Source of the DNA: Salminus brasiliensis
Lineage: Eukaryota > Chordata > Actinopteri > Characiformes > Bryconidae
Direction: 5' to 3'
Length of the DNA stretch: 64,000 bases
Assembly (NCBI RefSeq): GCF_030463535.1
Contig: NC_132878.1
Coordinates: 21,875,925-21,939,924, forward strand
The position numbers and the translations under genes are program-made. Of this stretch, positions 26,301 to 41,300 are shown piece by piece. The stretch's first letter is position 1, and each line of letters starts with the position of its first letter. A model generated the notes under the pieces. The model had not been told where the DNA came from. It saw only the letters and a program-made list of their open reading frames with translations, and did no database searches.

Positions 26301-29300
26301 ACTCACTCAGGTCAGGAGCTGTCTGTGTGTCTCTCTGTGTCTTACTGTTATAACAGCCCATTCCGTTCCCCATGTTCACCCATTGTGCTATTTCAAGCTA
26401 ATGACTTAATATGGTAATTAACGATGCCTCATAGCTAATCAGAGATCCCTATACTGTGTAGACTGTCTAGATATGAATTAATTATGATGAAACTATTATC
26501 TAGAGTGTTCTGACATGGTGGTATGCAGAATTTTGAATGCGGTCACTGATTGAGACCATTCAACCTTGCTCATGTGCTTTTTTTCTGTTCCTGTTTCCAG
26601 CCGTGACGATGTTATCGGCAAGGTTTCGATCAGTAAAGAGACGCTCACTGCCAAGCCACAAGGTAAGGTAACTTCCTAGAGAGAGTTCCCTCTCTCAGGG
26701 GTTCTTGTTACCTGGTATTTGAGAAAAGGTTGATTTAAGAGTCAGTTTGAGATCTCCCACAGTGATGGGGAAGCGCATATGTGACCAAGCCTCCAAAAAG
26801 GCAGTCATCATCACATGGCTTAGTATATTCTTATATACAACCGCAGACTGCCAGAATCATACGGGTCACAGTCATCTCTTCCTCATTTAGAGATTACTTC
26901 TTCTTCTTTAAGTTTCCCTGTTCATAAAGTCCTCTATAGAGGCTCTATCAGAGTTCTACCCCTGGGAGAATCACACCGTGGATGTGCATGAACATCAACT
27001 GATCACGGTCTTCTCAGTCCCACCAGGGGGCTGTTAGCTGTTGGTGTTGGTGGGCTGACTCATTGAGGGGCAGGGCGCAAGGCTGAAACTGATGTTCAGG
27101 AGTCTAAAGAGGGGGGGACTGAGTCACTGAACGCAGTGGGGACAGCCATTATCGTGAGTGGAGTAGAGCCTTACTCACTGCATGCTGGGGGCGATGACTA
27201 GCCTTGCTTGACCCTGCGTCAAACTGCGTCTGGCCTAAAGGGCCAAAGACCCAGTGCTGGGCATAATGTCTAAAAGAGTTCAATTTCTTGGTGTTTATAG
27301 ATTTTGTTTATAGACAAGAAGTTGCCAGTTCATTGGCTACACCACTATGTAGGTCTATATAGATGTAACAGTTTATTAGCCATTCTGTTCCCTGGTCATC
27401 AGTTGCAAGGGATCACTAGAGGAACATTTCTAAGCAGGTATTATTTGTGTGGTGGCTCATTCTCAATGTGCCAGTGACACCAATATGGTAATGGCATGGT
27501 AGTGTGTGTGTGTGCTGTTTGTGCGAGTGTATTACGTGCAGCAGCCCTGCTGAGTTTTTAAATAAATTAACATGAAACTTGCCATGTATATATATTAATG
27601 TCATTATAAATAGGTAATGTGGAATTTTAGTAATGTTCAGCTTCAGATGCAGTGCACATATCTAAAATAAATCTGGAAAAGTGGGTGGGTTGGGAAAGTG
27701 AATATATGGATCTCTGAATTGATAGCCTTTGTTTACTGGCTGGCTCACACTACAGGATAATTGGGATGATTTTGAAGTTGTTTTGTCTCTCCCAACAATA
27801 ACGACAAGTGCTTAAATTGCAGGATAGTCTTAAATGACTTTTGATTATTATGTAATGTGGGGTGATAATAATCCAGTCTTTACCCCTCTGATCTACTTAG
27901 AGGCCGCCATGATATCATCAATTTTAAATGTGTGCAATATTTATAGCTTTGTGCCCTATAGTGCAGGGGGTTCTTAAGCTTTTTGCAGCCAGGAGCCCCT
28001 TATTGTAAAAAAAAAAACAAAACATCAATTGACCCCCTAGAAAATGTATAGCATGATTACAAATCAACTATTTAAGTTTTAACAACATAAGGTAAACATG
28101 TACAGTTGTACTGTACATTTCTGATAAGAGCATTGTCATGACTGGCTAGATCAGACAATGTCGGGTGAACACTCGCAGGGACGGTGCGATGCAAGAATGC
28201 TTTAATTAACAATAGAACAGGGGTAAACACAAGAAAACGCAGCAATACAGGGAATAAAGAATAATGCAGTACAAATAACCAAAGTACAAACATGACAAAT
28301 GCAAAACAAAATGCACACTTAAGGCTGGTGGAAAGCTAGGGAGCTAATCCTGAACAGGAGAACAAAAAAGGGGAGATAAAACTAGAACTAAGATCACTGG
28401 CCATGCCAGTGTAAATGCAAGGGAGAACATAAACAGCGCTCGTCAGGCGCAACAGAACTTACAAGACGTGGATACAAAGCTTAGGGATCAGTCGCCGTAC
28501 CCTACCTCAGAACAGTGAATTCTCGGCAAAGGGGTGTTCGCGTTAGCTCCCTAAATACCACAGCCTAAGGTGAACCAAATCAATGAAACAGTGAACACAA
28601 ACCCGACACATGTGAACACAACTTAAAACATGGCGTGATACATGAACAGAATGTCAACATAAGCATGAGCATAAGCATGTGACGTGAACATGAACCTTGA
28701 ACTTATAGTCCGTGAATCATGAAATCAACTGAACATCAACTTAAAGAGTCCTTGAACTTGAAGCCTGTGGACCGCGATGCGGACCTGACAAGCATCAGCA
28801 TGTCTCCAGTAATAAGTAGCTTTTATCACTGTGCTGCTAGCTTGTGTCCACACTGTGTCCCCTTATTTTCATGCTTAAAAATATTGTTTAGCTGGTACAG
28901 TTAGATTCATGGCCTCATTTTCCGGAACCTTGGGACAGATCACATTTTGATGTACTGTCACTGTTTTTCGCTCAGTCTTGATTTATTTGTCACTGTACTC
29001 TGAAATTAGTTGACTTTATGTTGACAATTGAAAATCTTGAAATATGACAATTTATCGGATCGTGGTACATTTTGTTATAGTGGTGAACAGTATGCTTTTG
29101 TGAGTGTATCATGGATATCGACAGCTTTAAGTGTCTGGCATGACCATGTCCTCTGGAACACTGGGCAGCACTGGGGAGCAGAGCACTGGCACAACCATGC
29201 CCTCCAGGGCACTGTGGGGTGCTGGCATTTGTTGCCCCTTAAGGCATTGGGTGGCAGTGGGGACGATTATGGTCATCAAGGGGCTCTCTGGGGGTCTTCT

Positions 29301-32300
29301 GGAAGTCTGTCTGCATTTTAATTGTTGCTTTTTATTTTTCCTTTCTTATTAGACAAAAATCACTTGCAAGCTATGAACAAAAAATGGCTAACACACACCC
29401 ACGCTGGCCTGTGTAGTGTTCTCCCAGCCAGTGGACTCGCCCACAAGGGGCTGTGCACGTGGGTGCTGAACAGAAACTTTATATAAACATCAAAAGTGAC
29501 TGAACTCAAATGTAGGGGCCTACTCTATCTTAACTCTGGCTTAATTTACTTCTGCATCCTGCTATGCTTATGGCTGCACACTTTTACTTATGCTCTGCAT
29601 TCTCCTTAGCTTTTGAGTTGGTTTTAGTTTGATCATTCTTTGGAAATTCGATTTTTGGACCTAAAGACTCATCGATAAGAACTAAGCTCCCTCACACATC
29701 GAATTTATCATGCCTTACTTGCTGTTACAGGCTAATGCAGAAGATGTAGGTGCTGGGAGAAGGATACTAGGGGTACTTAATGATTGAGGACTCATTGGCT
29801 TTCTCTGTCTGCTACTGCACGGTGAGTTAATGCAGTGTAGCGTGGCACAGCCGGTTGGGTCAACTGAGCCTCAGATTGGGTAGGATTGAAAGAACACACT
29901 GACAGGTGGCACAGACAGGGCTCCAGACCCAAATCCAGATGGAACACAGCTCTGTCACATGTAATATACATGGCCGTGTTTGCCTTCTCAACTGCAGACT
30001 ATGTTATGGTAGCACGCTCAGCTAATGGTAATGCTAACACTAATGGTGCTAATCTACCATCGTTGTTACTTCTGAATAGTCTGCTGAGAGAGAACATTTT
30101 CATCCAGAAAGCTAAATCCCTTACAACATTTGCAAACCAGATGTTGTCTTATGAACACATAATGCAACTAATCAGAGCTTTATTAGTTGCATCAGATGAG
30201 CTTGAGATAAAACACATCAAATACTTGGACTGGCTAGGGGTTTGTTGGCTTAGACATTTGATTGCATATAGGATTATGGTCTTTCTTACACACACAAAAA
30301 AAGGATTCCAAAAAGATAATTCAGCAAATACACCAAATATTCCTACAAATATACTTGGAAGCATAGTTTGCAAATTTAAAATTAAAGAAACGCTGGCTGC
30401 ACTACCTGAACGTGGCAGAAAGAGGAAGCCAGCACCTGCCACCAGATTCCTGAGTAGGCAGATGGTCAAAATCCCTCAAGTGACTGCAAAAGATTTGCAG
30501 CAAGATTTGGTGGCAGCAGGAACTGAGGTCTCAGTTTGCACAGTATGGTGCATACTAAGCGCTGAAGGTCTGCATCCCTGTACACCTCTACCCAAAAGCT
30601 GAAGAATAAGTCAGCTCCAATCTGCTCAAACCCATATAAATAAGCCACAGAAGTTTGGGGATTCTGTTGTGGGAAGCGATGAAACATAACTGGACCTTTT
30701 CAGGCCTATTGATTAGCGGTATGTCTGGAGGAGGAAGAATGAAGCATACACTGAAAAGAACATCCTGCCTACAGTGAAGCATGGTGGTAGGTCAGTGATG
30801 CAGTGATGCTGGTGGTGCTCTGGAGCTGCTTTGCTTTCAGTAGCACTAAAACCCTGCAGTGTGTGCAGGGGGAAGTGGATTTAATCAGATATCTGTAAAT
30901 CCATGGAGAAAATGTCATGTCTTCTGTCAGAAAGCTGTAGCTTGGGTGTCATTGGACTTTCCAGCAGGACAATTATCCCAAGCATACCTCAAAGTCCACC
31001 GAGGCTTGGTTTCAGTAGATTGTCTAGAGTGATTGTCAGTCGCCTGACTTGAACTTCATAGAAAATCTAAGGCGGTTGCAGCATGCAAACCCATGAATAT
31101 TACTGAACTGGAGGCCACTGCCCATAAGGAATGGGCTAAGATTCATCCGGAATGCTGGTGTTTGGCTGTGCATCATATTAGTATCAGGTCAAAACAGCAA
31201 AGGGGTGCTCTAAAGTACTGAAGGCGCTTGTCATGAAGGGGTTGAGTAATTCTGCGACTGTAGTAGTTATTAAAAGTGGCATTTGGAGAAGGCATGTGTT
31301 ATATTAGTTGTATTGAGCTGTTTATTTATTTTAAAGAGTTGAAAGTTTGTAAATTTAGCTAATAAATCTAATTAGTTATTTTTCTCCTAGTTTGTTCATC
31401 ATGAATAACAGCAACAGCCCCTTCAACAATATCCCCTTTTTGTGACCAGTGTAAATATAATAGAAGCCACAGACTGTGCAGTTAGCCTTACCAGAGCATG
31501 TAAGTTACAGATATATACAGGTTCTATATTTCTTGTACCACGCTACATTTTCTCTGTCTTTCTCTTTCTCTCTTTCTCTCTCTTTCTCTCTCCATCTTCA
31601 CGGAGAGAAAACAGCTTTTGTGTTCTCGTTTTCTCTGAAGGCGCGGCAGTACCATTTAGCGAGCAGGCTGTGTTGCGGAGGGCACGGAAATAGCAGTGCG
31701 CTCCCCATGCAGCCGACGTTGACAGGGTGTGAATGCATCGCTCAGCTGGAGGCTGGCGCGGGAGGTGACTGGTCCTGTGCTCCAGAACTCTAACCTTGAG
31801 AGGAGATAGACCTGAGTTGCACATGTATATATACACACAAGCATACATACACACACCCTCTGCAGGGGAACAGGGCAAAAGCTTTGTCTGACAGCGCGCA
31901 GCACAGATGTGACAAAACGGCTCAGCTAATAACATATGCTGGTGGCTGGTTTGCCACACAACTTGACGCTGTGGAAAAACAGGGTGGACATTGGCCTAGC
32001 TTACCTAGCAGTTTATAACAGCAGGCTGACATCATTAGTTTCAGTCAGCAGTGGTGTCACGGTGCACGGAAAGAGTAGTAATAATGAAGATGATGTGTTA
32101 GAAGAGCATGATGCAAGCATGGTAACATAGTGATGACATTGGATGATGAATAGCAAAAAGGCAGCAGTAGACATGAGTGTATCTCACAGTTCTAGGAAGG
32201 TCTGACTCATTGACAGGAACTCAAAGATTCCCATTGTTAAAGACAGGGGGTCGTACCAGTCATAGTTCTTGCTCTTGTTCTTGCTCTTGTGATTTTTATC

Positions 32301-35300
32301 ACTTTATTTAAATGCAGTCATTTCCTGTTCCCATCCAGTCGCTAGGACCTTTTATCACACGATGTCACCAGTGCTGGGAGGGTAAAGGCTAGCATGTGTT
32401 TTACATGAAGCAAGCCACAGTATGTATTCATGATCATTGGAGCAGCTAAATGTGCTTGGAGGAGGACACTAACAGCCAGTTCTGTTACATCAGCTAAGAG
32501 TGCCTGCAGCTACTAATGTCATGCTGATTGAAGGAGAGAGAGGAGGGCCATTCTATCCACCAAGCAGAGCAAAACTAGTTGTATCACCAAGAATGAACAA
32601 ACTCCCAATAAAAGTCAATGCAAAAATGCATTGACAGCTGATCCCACTTGTCATTTTAGAGCTATCATGAATAATCACAATTAGTCTTTTGATTATTAAG
32701 CATTGATTAGCATGGTCAGTCTTAGTAAGAAACTGCATGATTTTTGCTATATGATGTTTTTGTTTTTATATTTCAAATGAATTAAAAGTGTCCTTGTCTT
32801 TTTGTAATATGTTACAATTTAATTTTAAAGGTTTCTGAATTTGTCTCTTTTCCAGTAAAGTTTGCAGGCCATGGACATGCTAATTGTTTAGACCATTTTT
32901 ATTATTTGTCCTTTTTAAAACTATAATTACTCACATAAACATTAAAATAAATAGAATACTTGGTTACTAATATGTATAACTAATAATGACATAACTTATT
33001 TATACATAAATAAATTAAAATGACTGAAGTTGATGGTGCCAGGCTGCTACAGAGGTTTGGTTTTAATCGTCACCCTTTTCACTGCTCATAGTTTGTTTGC
33101 ATGTCTATAATTACAAAACAAAACAAAGCTTCAAATATAATTTAAATAAATGTGAAGAAAAGAAAAAATAAAACACTACAAGAGAGCATTTACTAGTGTC
33201 TATTTGGATGCAGTATTTGCTGATCTGGGATCAGTAGATCAATACTAACTGACCTTGTAACATGAAAAAGGGGCCTTAGGTGGTGGATAGCCTGTTTGAA
33301 GCAGGAAAATTGACTCTTTAAAGGTTATCCCCCAGTGTTTTGTGTGCGTATTGTAGCTTCATAGCTTCCCAGCTACTCACTGTCATGCATTTTTGTGACT
33401 GTGATGCTTTGAAGAATGTTGAATTTCTTAAAGGGTCTTTATTTCATCTGTGACATTTCTTTGGGGGCGTTTCAGTATGACTGTCACGTTCTCGCCTGTC
33501 ACCACAATTGCGTAATCTAATTTTTGTCTGTGTGGTCCGGTGGGCCAGATTGAGGAGAGGGCTATCACACAGCCTGTCTGGCGGTTATTATAGTGATTTT
33601 CAATCCAATTTTCCCCTTGCACTCCAGCACAGCACATAGTTACAAACAGTATTTCGCTGTGTTTCCAGTGAGATAATTCTTTCAAATAATTTCATTTTCT
33701 GTTCTCGCTCATACATTTTTGAATATGTAAGACCATAGATATGGACAATCATGTAAGGTAAATCTCAGGGGCAAGTAATAGATTACATTTGCAGATGTAA
33801 TTTGCAGGTTCCCCAGATCAAACCTCAATACTGAATGTGTCAATCCGTTGAAAATTCTACAATTTGTTGTGTTCAAAAGCTCAGAGTGATATGTGGAAAA
33901 CAAACGATGCAAAAGAATCGTGGTTAAGTTTTGCTTGGTCAGGTTTGGTTTATTTTTAGTCTACTTAGTGGAGCAAAAAGACATAACGTGTTCGTGAATT
34001 TTCCATAGCATTAAACAAAAGGCCATGTTAACGGCTGAAGGATCTTTACGCATTTAGGCTGAATGCAGAACAGCCCCCTTTTAAATAGTATTGAGCGCTA
34101 CATAGAGTGTAGAGGCAGTAGCCATGCCAGTAAACACTATAGTATTTTTGGGGTATCCACTTGTGCCAGAAATAAACATGTATCTACAGTGACTCCATAA
34201 TGATTGGGACAAATACATTTTTCCATGATATGCCCCTCTGCTCCACAGTTAAAATGTATAATCAAGCCAATCAGACATGATTGAAGTACACATTCCAGAC
34301 TTTAACTTAAGGGTATTTTCATGCATTCTGCTTTCACCATGTTGAAATTGCAGCACTTTTTGTGGTATGCTTTAGATTTGGATGCCTTTTTGTCTCCATA
34401 CTTTGCCCATTTTCTGCTCAATTTGAATTGGCAATTACCCAATTCATATATTTTCCCCTCTTATCACATTCAATGCTTCCGAAACTGGGAGGGAGACACA
34501 CACCTTCTCTGACAAGTGCGCAGACAGCAATCGCCTCTTTTTTTTCCCAAATACTTCAGCTCAGAGAAAATCTACTCACTCTGGAGAGAGCAAAGCCAAC
34601 TGTGGCCAACTCTCTCTGGGCCCTGGCTGCCGATGGCTAGCAGCATGACCGGGATTCAAACCAGCAATCCTCTGGTCATAGTGACAGCATCTTATTCCTT
34701 ATTCTACTCGGGGCCAGGCTTTTAAGAACTTGCGAATTGTAATCTGGTCATTGTTTTTGTGGCTAACTAGTGGTTTGCATCCTTCAGTGTAGCCTCTGTA
34801 TGTCTGTTCATTAAGTATTCTGTGGATGGTAGTTTTTGACAAATCCACACCCGCCTCCTGAAGGTTGTTTCTGTTTCTGTCTTTCTTGGCCAGTCTCTTT
34901 GTGATTAATGAGCTCACCATTGCATTTGTATTTTATTAATGATATTCCACAGCTGATTTTGGTAGTTTGACTGATGTAATGGTTGAACTATTGTTTTTCA
35001 GTCTCATAACAGCTTTTTTGACTTTCATTGACACTGCTTTAGTCCTCATGTTGAACAGTGACAACTATAAAGCCCAAAGATGTTTGAAGCTCCGATGGAA
35101 CCTAGATCAAATTTTCAATCTGCATTCATCAGTACTTGTGGACTTGTGTGGTTTGTGAAACGCCATCAGTCTCAGCCCAAGTACTGTTCCATTCAGAACT
35201 GCACATCTAGCCAAGAACAGTCCAAATGCCTGGATGTGTTCTTGCTCCTGCTGTGTAAAGAAAAATTCAGCGGGACGTTTGTGTGTGACTTGGAACAGCC

Positions 35301-38300
35301 AAATATCCCAGAATGCATTTCTCAACAATCTCAGCGAGGTAATAGCTAAAGAGAAAACATAACTGAAAGTTATAATTATTAACATAGCACTGTTGTTGTG
35401 TCACATAATGACATTTACTGCCCAAACCAACTCCAACTGAGATAGGATCAGATGAATTTATGAGATGTCTGATGAGAACTTTTGCTGACTTTTTTGCGGG
35501 TTGTTTAGGCTTACAAACTGAGTTCTCACATAGGTCAAAGACAAAGCATATGCTTAGAAAAAAAGAAAATATATTATAAAGGTATAAATAATATTTGAGT
35601 TATATGTTGAGGTAACAAAGTCTTCAAAGTTTATAGAGTCACTTATGATATGCATGCACCCACGCCATATAAATTCGAGGTGCTGCCATTTGTGAGACTT
35701 ATTAGAGGGCTAGGGTGACCAGTCTGAACCAGGCCAATTTATTTATGACTCTAAAATCAAGACATTGTCACATAAAATGTCAAACTGAATCTAAACCTCA
35801 GAACATCAGACTTGACATTTTGTGTTTGATTACACCTTGATTTTGGTTTGATCAAACTTGACTGACGACTGATTTAAGCATGGAGTGTGAATAGTCACCT
35901 AGGACAAGATTTCTTAGGCTGTCTTAACTGGTTCTTACAAACCTGAGAAACCTGACCTACTTTGTCATGTCAGCTGTAGCTGAAGTAAGAACATACAAAT
36001 ATGTTTGAATGATTTATTGGCCTGATTGTGTGATTGTGTTTCTACGCATTAAACAGCACTATACACTGACTTTGACCTTTCTTTTGCAGTTCATTCTTTA
36101 AGTGTGTAGTTTTTGCAGAGCTGTTTTGACTTTGATCCTGATGTGATTGTGTCTATGTGTGATAATGCATTGCCGAAACCTGGAGGTCTACGATCAGGTT
36201 AAGCTGTAGAAAAAGCTTTGAGGTTGTTTATTCTATTACACTAAGCTTCTTAGAGCCAAAGGGACAGTGGATGGATATGATATGTCAGATTTATCCTCTT
36301 TGTTCTCCACTATATACTGTGTATATGCAACATTAAAATGTGTATATGTACAGTAAGGCTGCCACTTTCTATTGATTAAACTAGTGATTATTTTGTCGAT
36401 AAGTCAATTGTTTAAAGTTGATTGTGTGTAATTTTCCTCCAAATAAGCCTAGCATTCATAACCCTTTTCTCTTTTAGTCGCATATTCATTGGAAATTCTA
36501 AAGTGGTAGGCAGATGAAGATATCGCTTTAATAACGTGTGCATTTGGCGCCTACAAGAGCAACAGATTTACAAAGCTACCCTACCAGAGGTTAATAAAGG
36601 CTGGTTAATACCTGCGGATGCAATGACAAGTGACGGAATTGCGGATGAAACAACCCATGTTCTCATGTGCTGCTTTAATATGCCTTCAAAACCTTGTACA
36701 AACCACATTTTTATTTAGTTATTTCAGGTTCTCTTCATACTTTCAATGCCTTGGGCTTCAACTAAGCTTAGCATGACATAAGCTTGATTACGGTCAGTTC
36801 TGGTTTCACTAATTTGTTACTGGTCAATAACCAGTGACTGCAGACAGAGGGGATTGTTTCTGACCTGAGATCAAAGGTTTACATGCACTTACTCCACTGT
36901 TGTTAACTCTGTCGACAACTTGTCTCGTAATTTGGACAAAACTAAATTGAGGGTTTGACTGCAGGAGAGTGCAAATTGATTACTCCCCCAGGAAACATCA
37001 ACGACTCTGCTTAGAAGCACAAGAACCTTTTTTCGAAGCTCAAATGTTATTCACAAATGTGTCTGCTATTACAGCAATTGCTGATACATTTTTAATTACT
37101 AGATGTGTAATGAACCTGCTTAATAGTGCACTGAAATTTGTTTTAGCTCCACACATAGACCAGGAGGATCTTTGAATCACCAAGTGCACACAGTCCTTGC
37201 CAGTGGACCAGCTTAAAGTGGCTCTGCTCTTGTTAAACCATCAATGTAAGCACATGAAGTTGGATTGGAACCGGCTTTAGCTGAGACAAAAATAGAGCTT
37301 TTTGTAGACAAGCAACAGAGACAGTGTTTGTTGTGAAATGAGTCAAAGTCATGAGGAACATATTCTAATCCCTGCCGTAAAGTATGGTGGTGGATCTCTA
37401 ATGTTGTGAGGCTAAGATAATCTTGTTAGGATTAATGACATCATGTGAGATTGTAGATCACAATTCCAAAATAAAACACCTGCCAGGAGTATAACGCTAG
37501 GTCATATTTGGATCTTTCTGAAAAATGATCCGTCAAAAGCAAGCTTCAAGTCTATACAAATTGGATCCATCACGTTATTTTTTCCTAATTAAAAGTCTGT
37601 GGGATAAGTAGAAAAGGAATGTGAAATAAGAATCAGGAATCAGAAATAAAATTAGACTTTACTGATACTGTTTTCACATACAGGAGATTTGGTTACTCAT
37701 TAACTGACAGTCCAACAAAAGTAAAAATTAACCTTTCTTATTTCAAGTCAAGTCAAGTCAAGTGGGTTTTTATTATCATTTCAACTATATACAGAGTACA
37801 CAGTGAAATGAATCAACGTTCCTCCAGGACCCTAGTGCAACATAGACACAGTGCATACAGAACACAAGTGCAACACAGTACAAGTGAAGACAGACAATAC
37901 AACACAATACAGACAAAGAATAATAAATAATTAGCTTGGTAACATGGTAATTATTTGCTTGGTAACAGACATATTTGACAGTTTGTACTGTCATTTATTG
38001 TTAGTAACCCCCCCAAAAAACACATATTTGTCTTCAGTAAAACGTCTTTACCTATCACTGTCTGCTCTGTGTGTGTGGAGGCACTTTTTCTGATGCATTG
38101 GACATTGGGCACACTGTCCTCTTTTCCTACACCATAGATGCCGTTGCTCACAGACTCGATTCCTGCCTCCAACAGAGGAACTACAGAACTGACTAAATAT
38201 TATTCACACTCATTCTTATGTAAACAAATATGCAAGTGAACACAGTGGACAATATCGAGGTCAGCAAAAATGATTGAGGTTGATAGCATAAGTATTGAGA

Positions 38301-41300
38301 CAGGCCTATATATACTGAATGTATGGCATGTTTACATATGGTGTGTCTTAGAAGTGTGGGATCACTTGTCATGTTAATTGTTTACTAATTAATAATACAA
38401 TAAAATAAAATTGTAAACAAAGCAATTATCTATTTTCTCTCAGGTATTCTGCTTTTGAGACAGCATTCTGCATATAAGTTTATTAACTGGACACATCTGA
38501 CTTTTTTTCTTTTCTTCTGTTGTTAGTTTATTTTACATTCTACATTTAGATATTGCTTTCTTACCTTTGAACAGTGGATTTAAACTTTTTGAATGGTCAT
38601 CTGTTTCATTTTGCCATATGTAGGTCTGGATGGCTGGTTGAACCTCACGGAGATAGACCCAGATGAAGAGGTTCAGGGGGAGATTCACTTGCAGATATCG
38701 CTGCTAGGGGATGGAGACATTCCATGCAAACTGCGCTGTAGAGTTCTGGAAGCCAGGTGAGAGGCTTAGAAAACACATTTGAATAAAATATAAAAAAGTT
38801 TATTCTCCAAAAAACAGCTCTCATAGTTCCCCAGCATAGACATAATCTGTGGATAGATCTCAAAAGAGCAGTGCATGCAAGATGGCTTGAGAATCTCACA
38901 GAACTAGAAGCCTTTTCAAGGGTATAATGAGTAAAAAGAATAATTTTAAACAAGAATTTAAAGGCACTTAGCTCCAAATGTGTTTACAAGCTGAGATTCT
39001 TGCCAAAGGTAGTGTTACTTAGTACTGACTATGCAGAGTGTTTAAATGTTTGCTTTGCGCCTTTTCCCTTACAAAAGATGACAATAGAAAGTAATCTTGC
39101 TTAAAGCAGCATTATGTGTTTATTTTTTTTTATTTAAAAATGCTACATAATGCTGCTTTAAAAAATATGTTGTTTGTTTATATGTAGTTTAATGCTTTAA
39201 AAATGTAAGACTATTTTTTGTTTATATGTAGTTTAATGCTTTAGAAATTAAGAAATGGGTTGTTTGTTTATATGTAGTTTGTTGTGTAGTCTAATTCAGC
39301 ATCCTATTCTTTTTTTTTCTCTCTAGAGATCTTGCTAAGAAAGACCGCAACGGGGCATCAGATCCATTTGTCAGAGTCAGATACAATGGCAAAAGCCATG
39401 AGAGTGCAGTAAGCAAAAGAGTCTTTTGTTTTCTTTCCACATGTTAACCTTGCAATTCATTTATACTTCTCATGGTATTTCAGATCAGATCTAATATGGT
39501 CAATGTATTATATTGCTCCAACAAATCTGGATGGTTGTATACTTTGGGTTCCTGGAGTAACCTTATTCTTGGCCCGAATTAACACTGCTTTAAGACTTTA
39601 CCCCCAAAAAATGTATGAGTGTAAACAGGTCATCGGTTAGTATTTACTTTTCCTAATGCTTCCCTCCACTAGCTTTCAAAGTGTTTGAACACTGAGCAGT
39701 GATTTATCATTCCAGATTCCTCCAAAAGCCTGGGCTTAAAATCTGTGATTGGGAAACTTGATTGTTATTAACTCTGAGTCACACTGTGATGGACTGTGAA
39801 ATTGCTTTTTCTCTGCTAACCTCTTGAAAGGGCAGTGTAACTAAGGATAGAAATGGATACACATTTCCTGTAGCTTATATTCATTGTTAATTACAATAGC
39901 ATTTTTTTGGTTGAATTGTTCCCTTCATGCTGGTGTATCAAAAACATTCTCCTAGGTGGTAAAGAAGTCCTGCTATCCACGCTGGAATGAAAGTTTTGAG
40001 TTTGAGCTGGACGACACTCTGGCTGATAGCCTTCTCAGTGTGGAGGTGTGGGATTGGGACCTGGTCAGCAGAAATGACTTCCTTGGAAAGGTATTATTTA
40101 TGATAGATGTAGACTTCCGAGTCTACAGTAATAGTCTGTGTTCCAGTAACTCACACAGAAATGCTTTACATTATTCAAATTATGTGAGCACAGACACACA
40201 CAGAATATTCATTCATCCTAATAGTGCCCTATCAGTTATAATTGGATGAGTATACATTAAAACGGATAATCAAGAAAATCCTGATGAAAATGCATCGTGA
40301 ATCTCCTGAGCTTTTCACTTTGTTCTGCTCCACAGATTCAGTCTAGTATTAGCCTAATTGGAAGCTGTTTTGGAACAATCAGTGTGATCTGATGAGCTAT
40401 AGGTACAGTGCAGCTGATGAATGCAAATGCAGGGCACAGACACAGAAGAGTCTTGAGATGGGGAAATGGCACACCGAATCTTCATCAGTTCAGTGGAAAT
40501 TATGAGGATTTAAGAATTTATGCCAGCTTCAATGGCAGCTTCAGAACTGGAAGACTATGCTGATTTTGTAGATTATTGATTGATATAGGCTTTAAGTACA
40601 ACCTTGAAATGTCAAGAGATTTGGGAGTTGGTGTTTGTCATGTTATTTTTCATAGTTATGTTTGTCCTGTTTCTGTTGTCCCTTTATTGGCACAGATAAT
40701 TCATGTGAGATCTCTGTTTGAATATATTTGCAATGTCTGTAGCTTTCATTTTGTTCTGGTAAACAGTCAGTCACATTGAATTTCCCACCCACAAATAAAT
40801 GTCTTGATCATCATCTCCAGCTCAGTGTTGCTTTGACATTTAATTGTCAAGTCGGCTGCAGCGTTTGTCTCCTTGTTATCCCTCAGGTCCTGTTCAACAT
40901 CAACAGGCTTCAGTCTGCACAGCAAGAGGAGGGCTGGTATCGCCTGGGGCCTGACAAACCCAAACACAGCCAGTATGAGTGAGTGCCTTTGATTTCATAT
41001 CATTTGCTTTCACAGTCAGCGCCAATAAGGAACGGCCTTCAATGCCTCTCTTGAGGCTCAGTTATGATGGTGCACATTACTTGTGTGTAGGTTAGGGTTG
41101 TTACAGTGTGCATTTTATAGTTTTGGAAAAAGGCTCTCCTTTTGGCGTTAAATGGCGTTAAAATTTTTTGTGAATGCCTATCTGGATTTCAGTGCTTCTG
41201 TGAAACAGCTAGGTGCCAGCATTTTAGAAACAGTGACATAGGCATGCCCAGGTAAACAACCCCACAGCAAGCAGCTTCTTTTAATATTTAATTTAATTGT

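Larger units (their letters stand above)
26663..38623. other. rasa4 intron 4, 12 kb, transposon-rich
   Basis: Largest intron of the gene. It holds a DNA-transposon relic at 27420-27570, a possible mobile repeat at 28135-28790, a Tc1-like relic at 30110-31255, a CpG-rich patch at 31590-31800, a Tc1-like element split by a SINE at 34189-35070, another Tc1-like relic at 37255-37560 and a LINE 3' tail at 37743-37915. The remaining blocks (26700-27400, 28900-29850, 31950-34180, 35400-36950) look unique, with nothing recognised. Confidence 0.6.
38757..40886. other. rasa4 introns 5-7
   Basis: 38757-39326, 39409-39955 and 40091-40886. Intron 5 carries a short internal repetition: TTTGTTTATATGTAGTTT occurs three times between 39170 and 39285. 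Introns 6 and 7 show nothing recognisable. Confidence 0.55.

Noticed and set aside
29886-30602. 238-codon ORF as a possible new gene
   Set aside because: Its second half is the DNA-binding part of a decayed Tc1 transposase and its first half is unrelated upstream sequence read through by chance.
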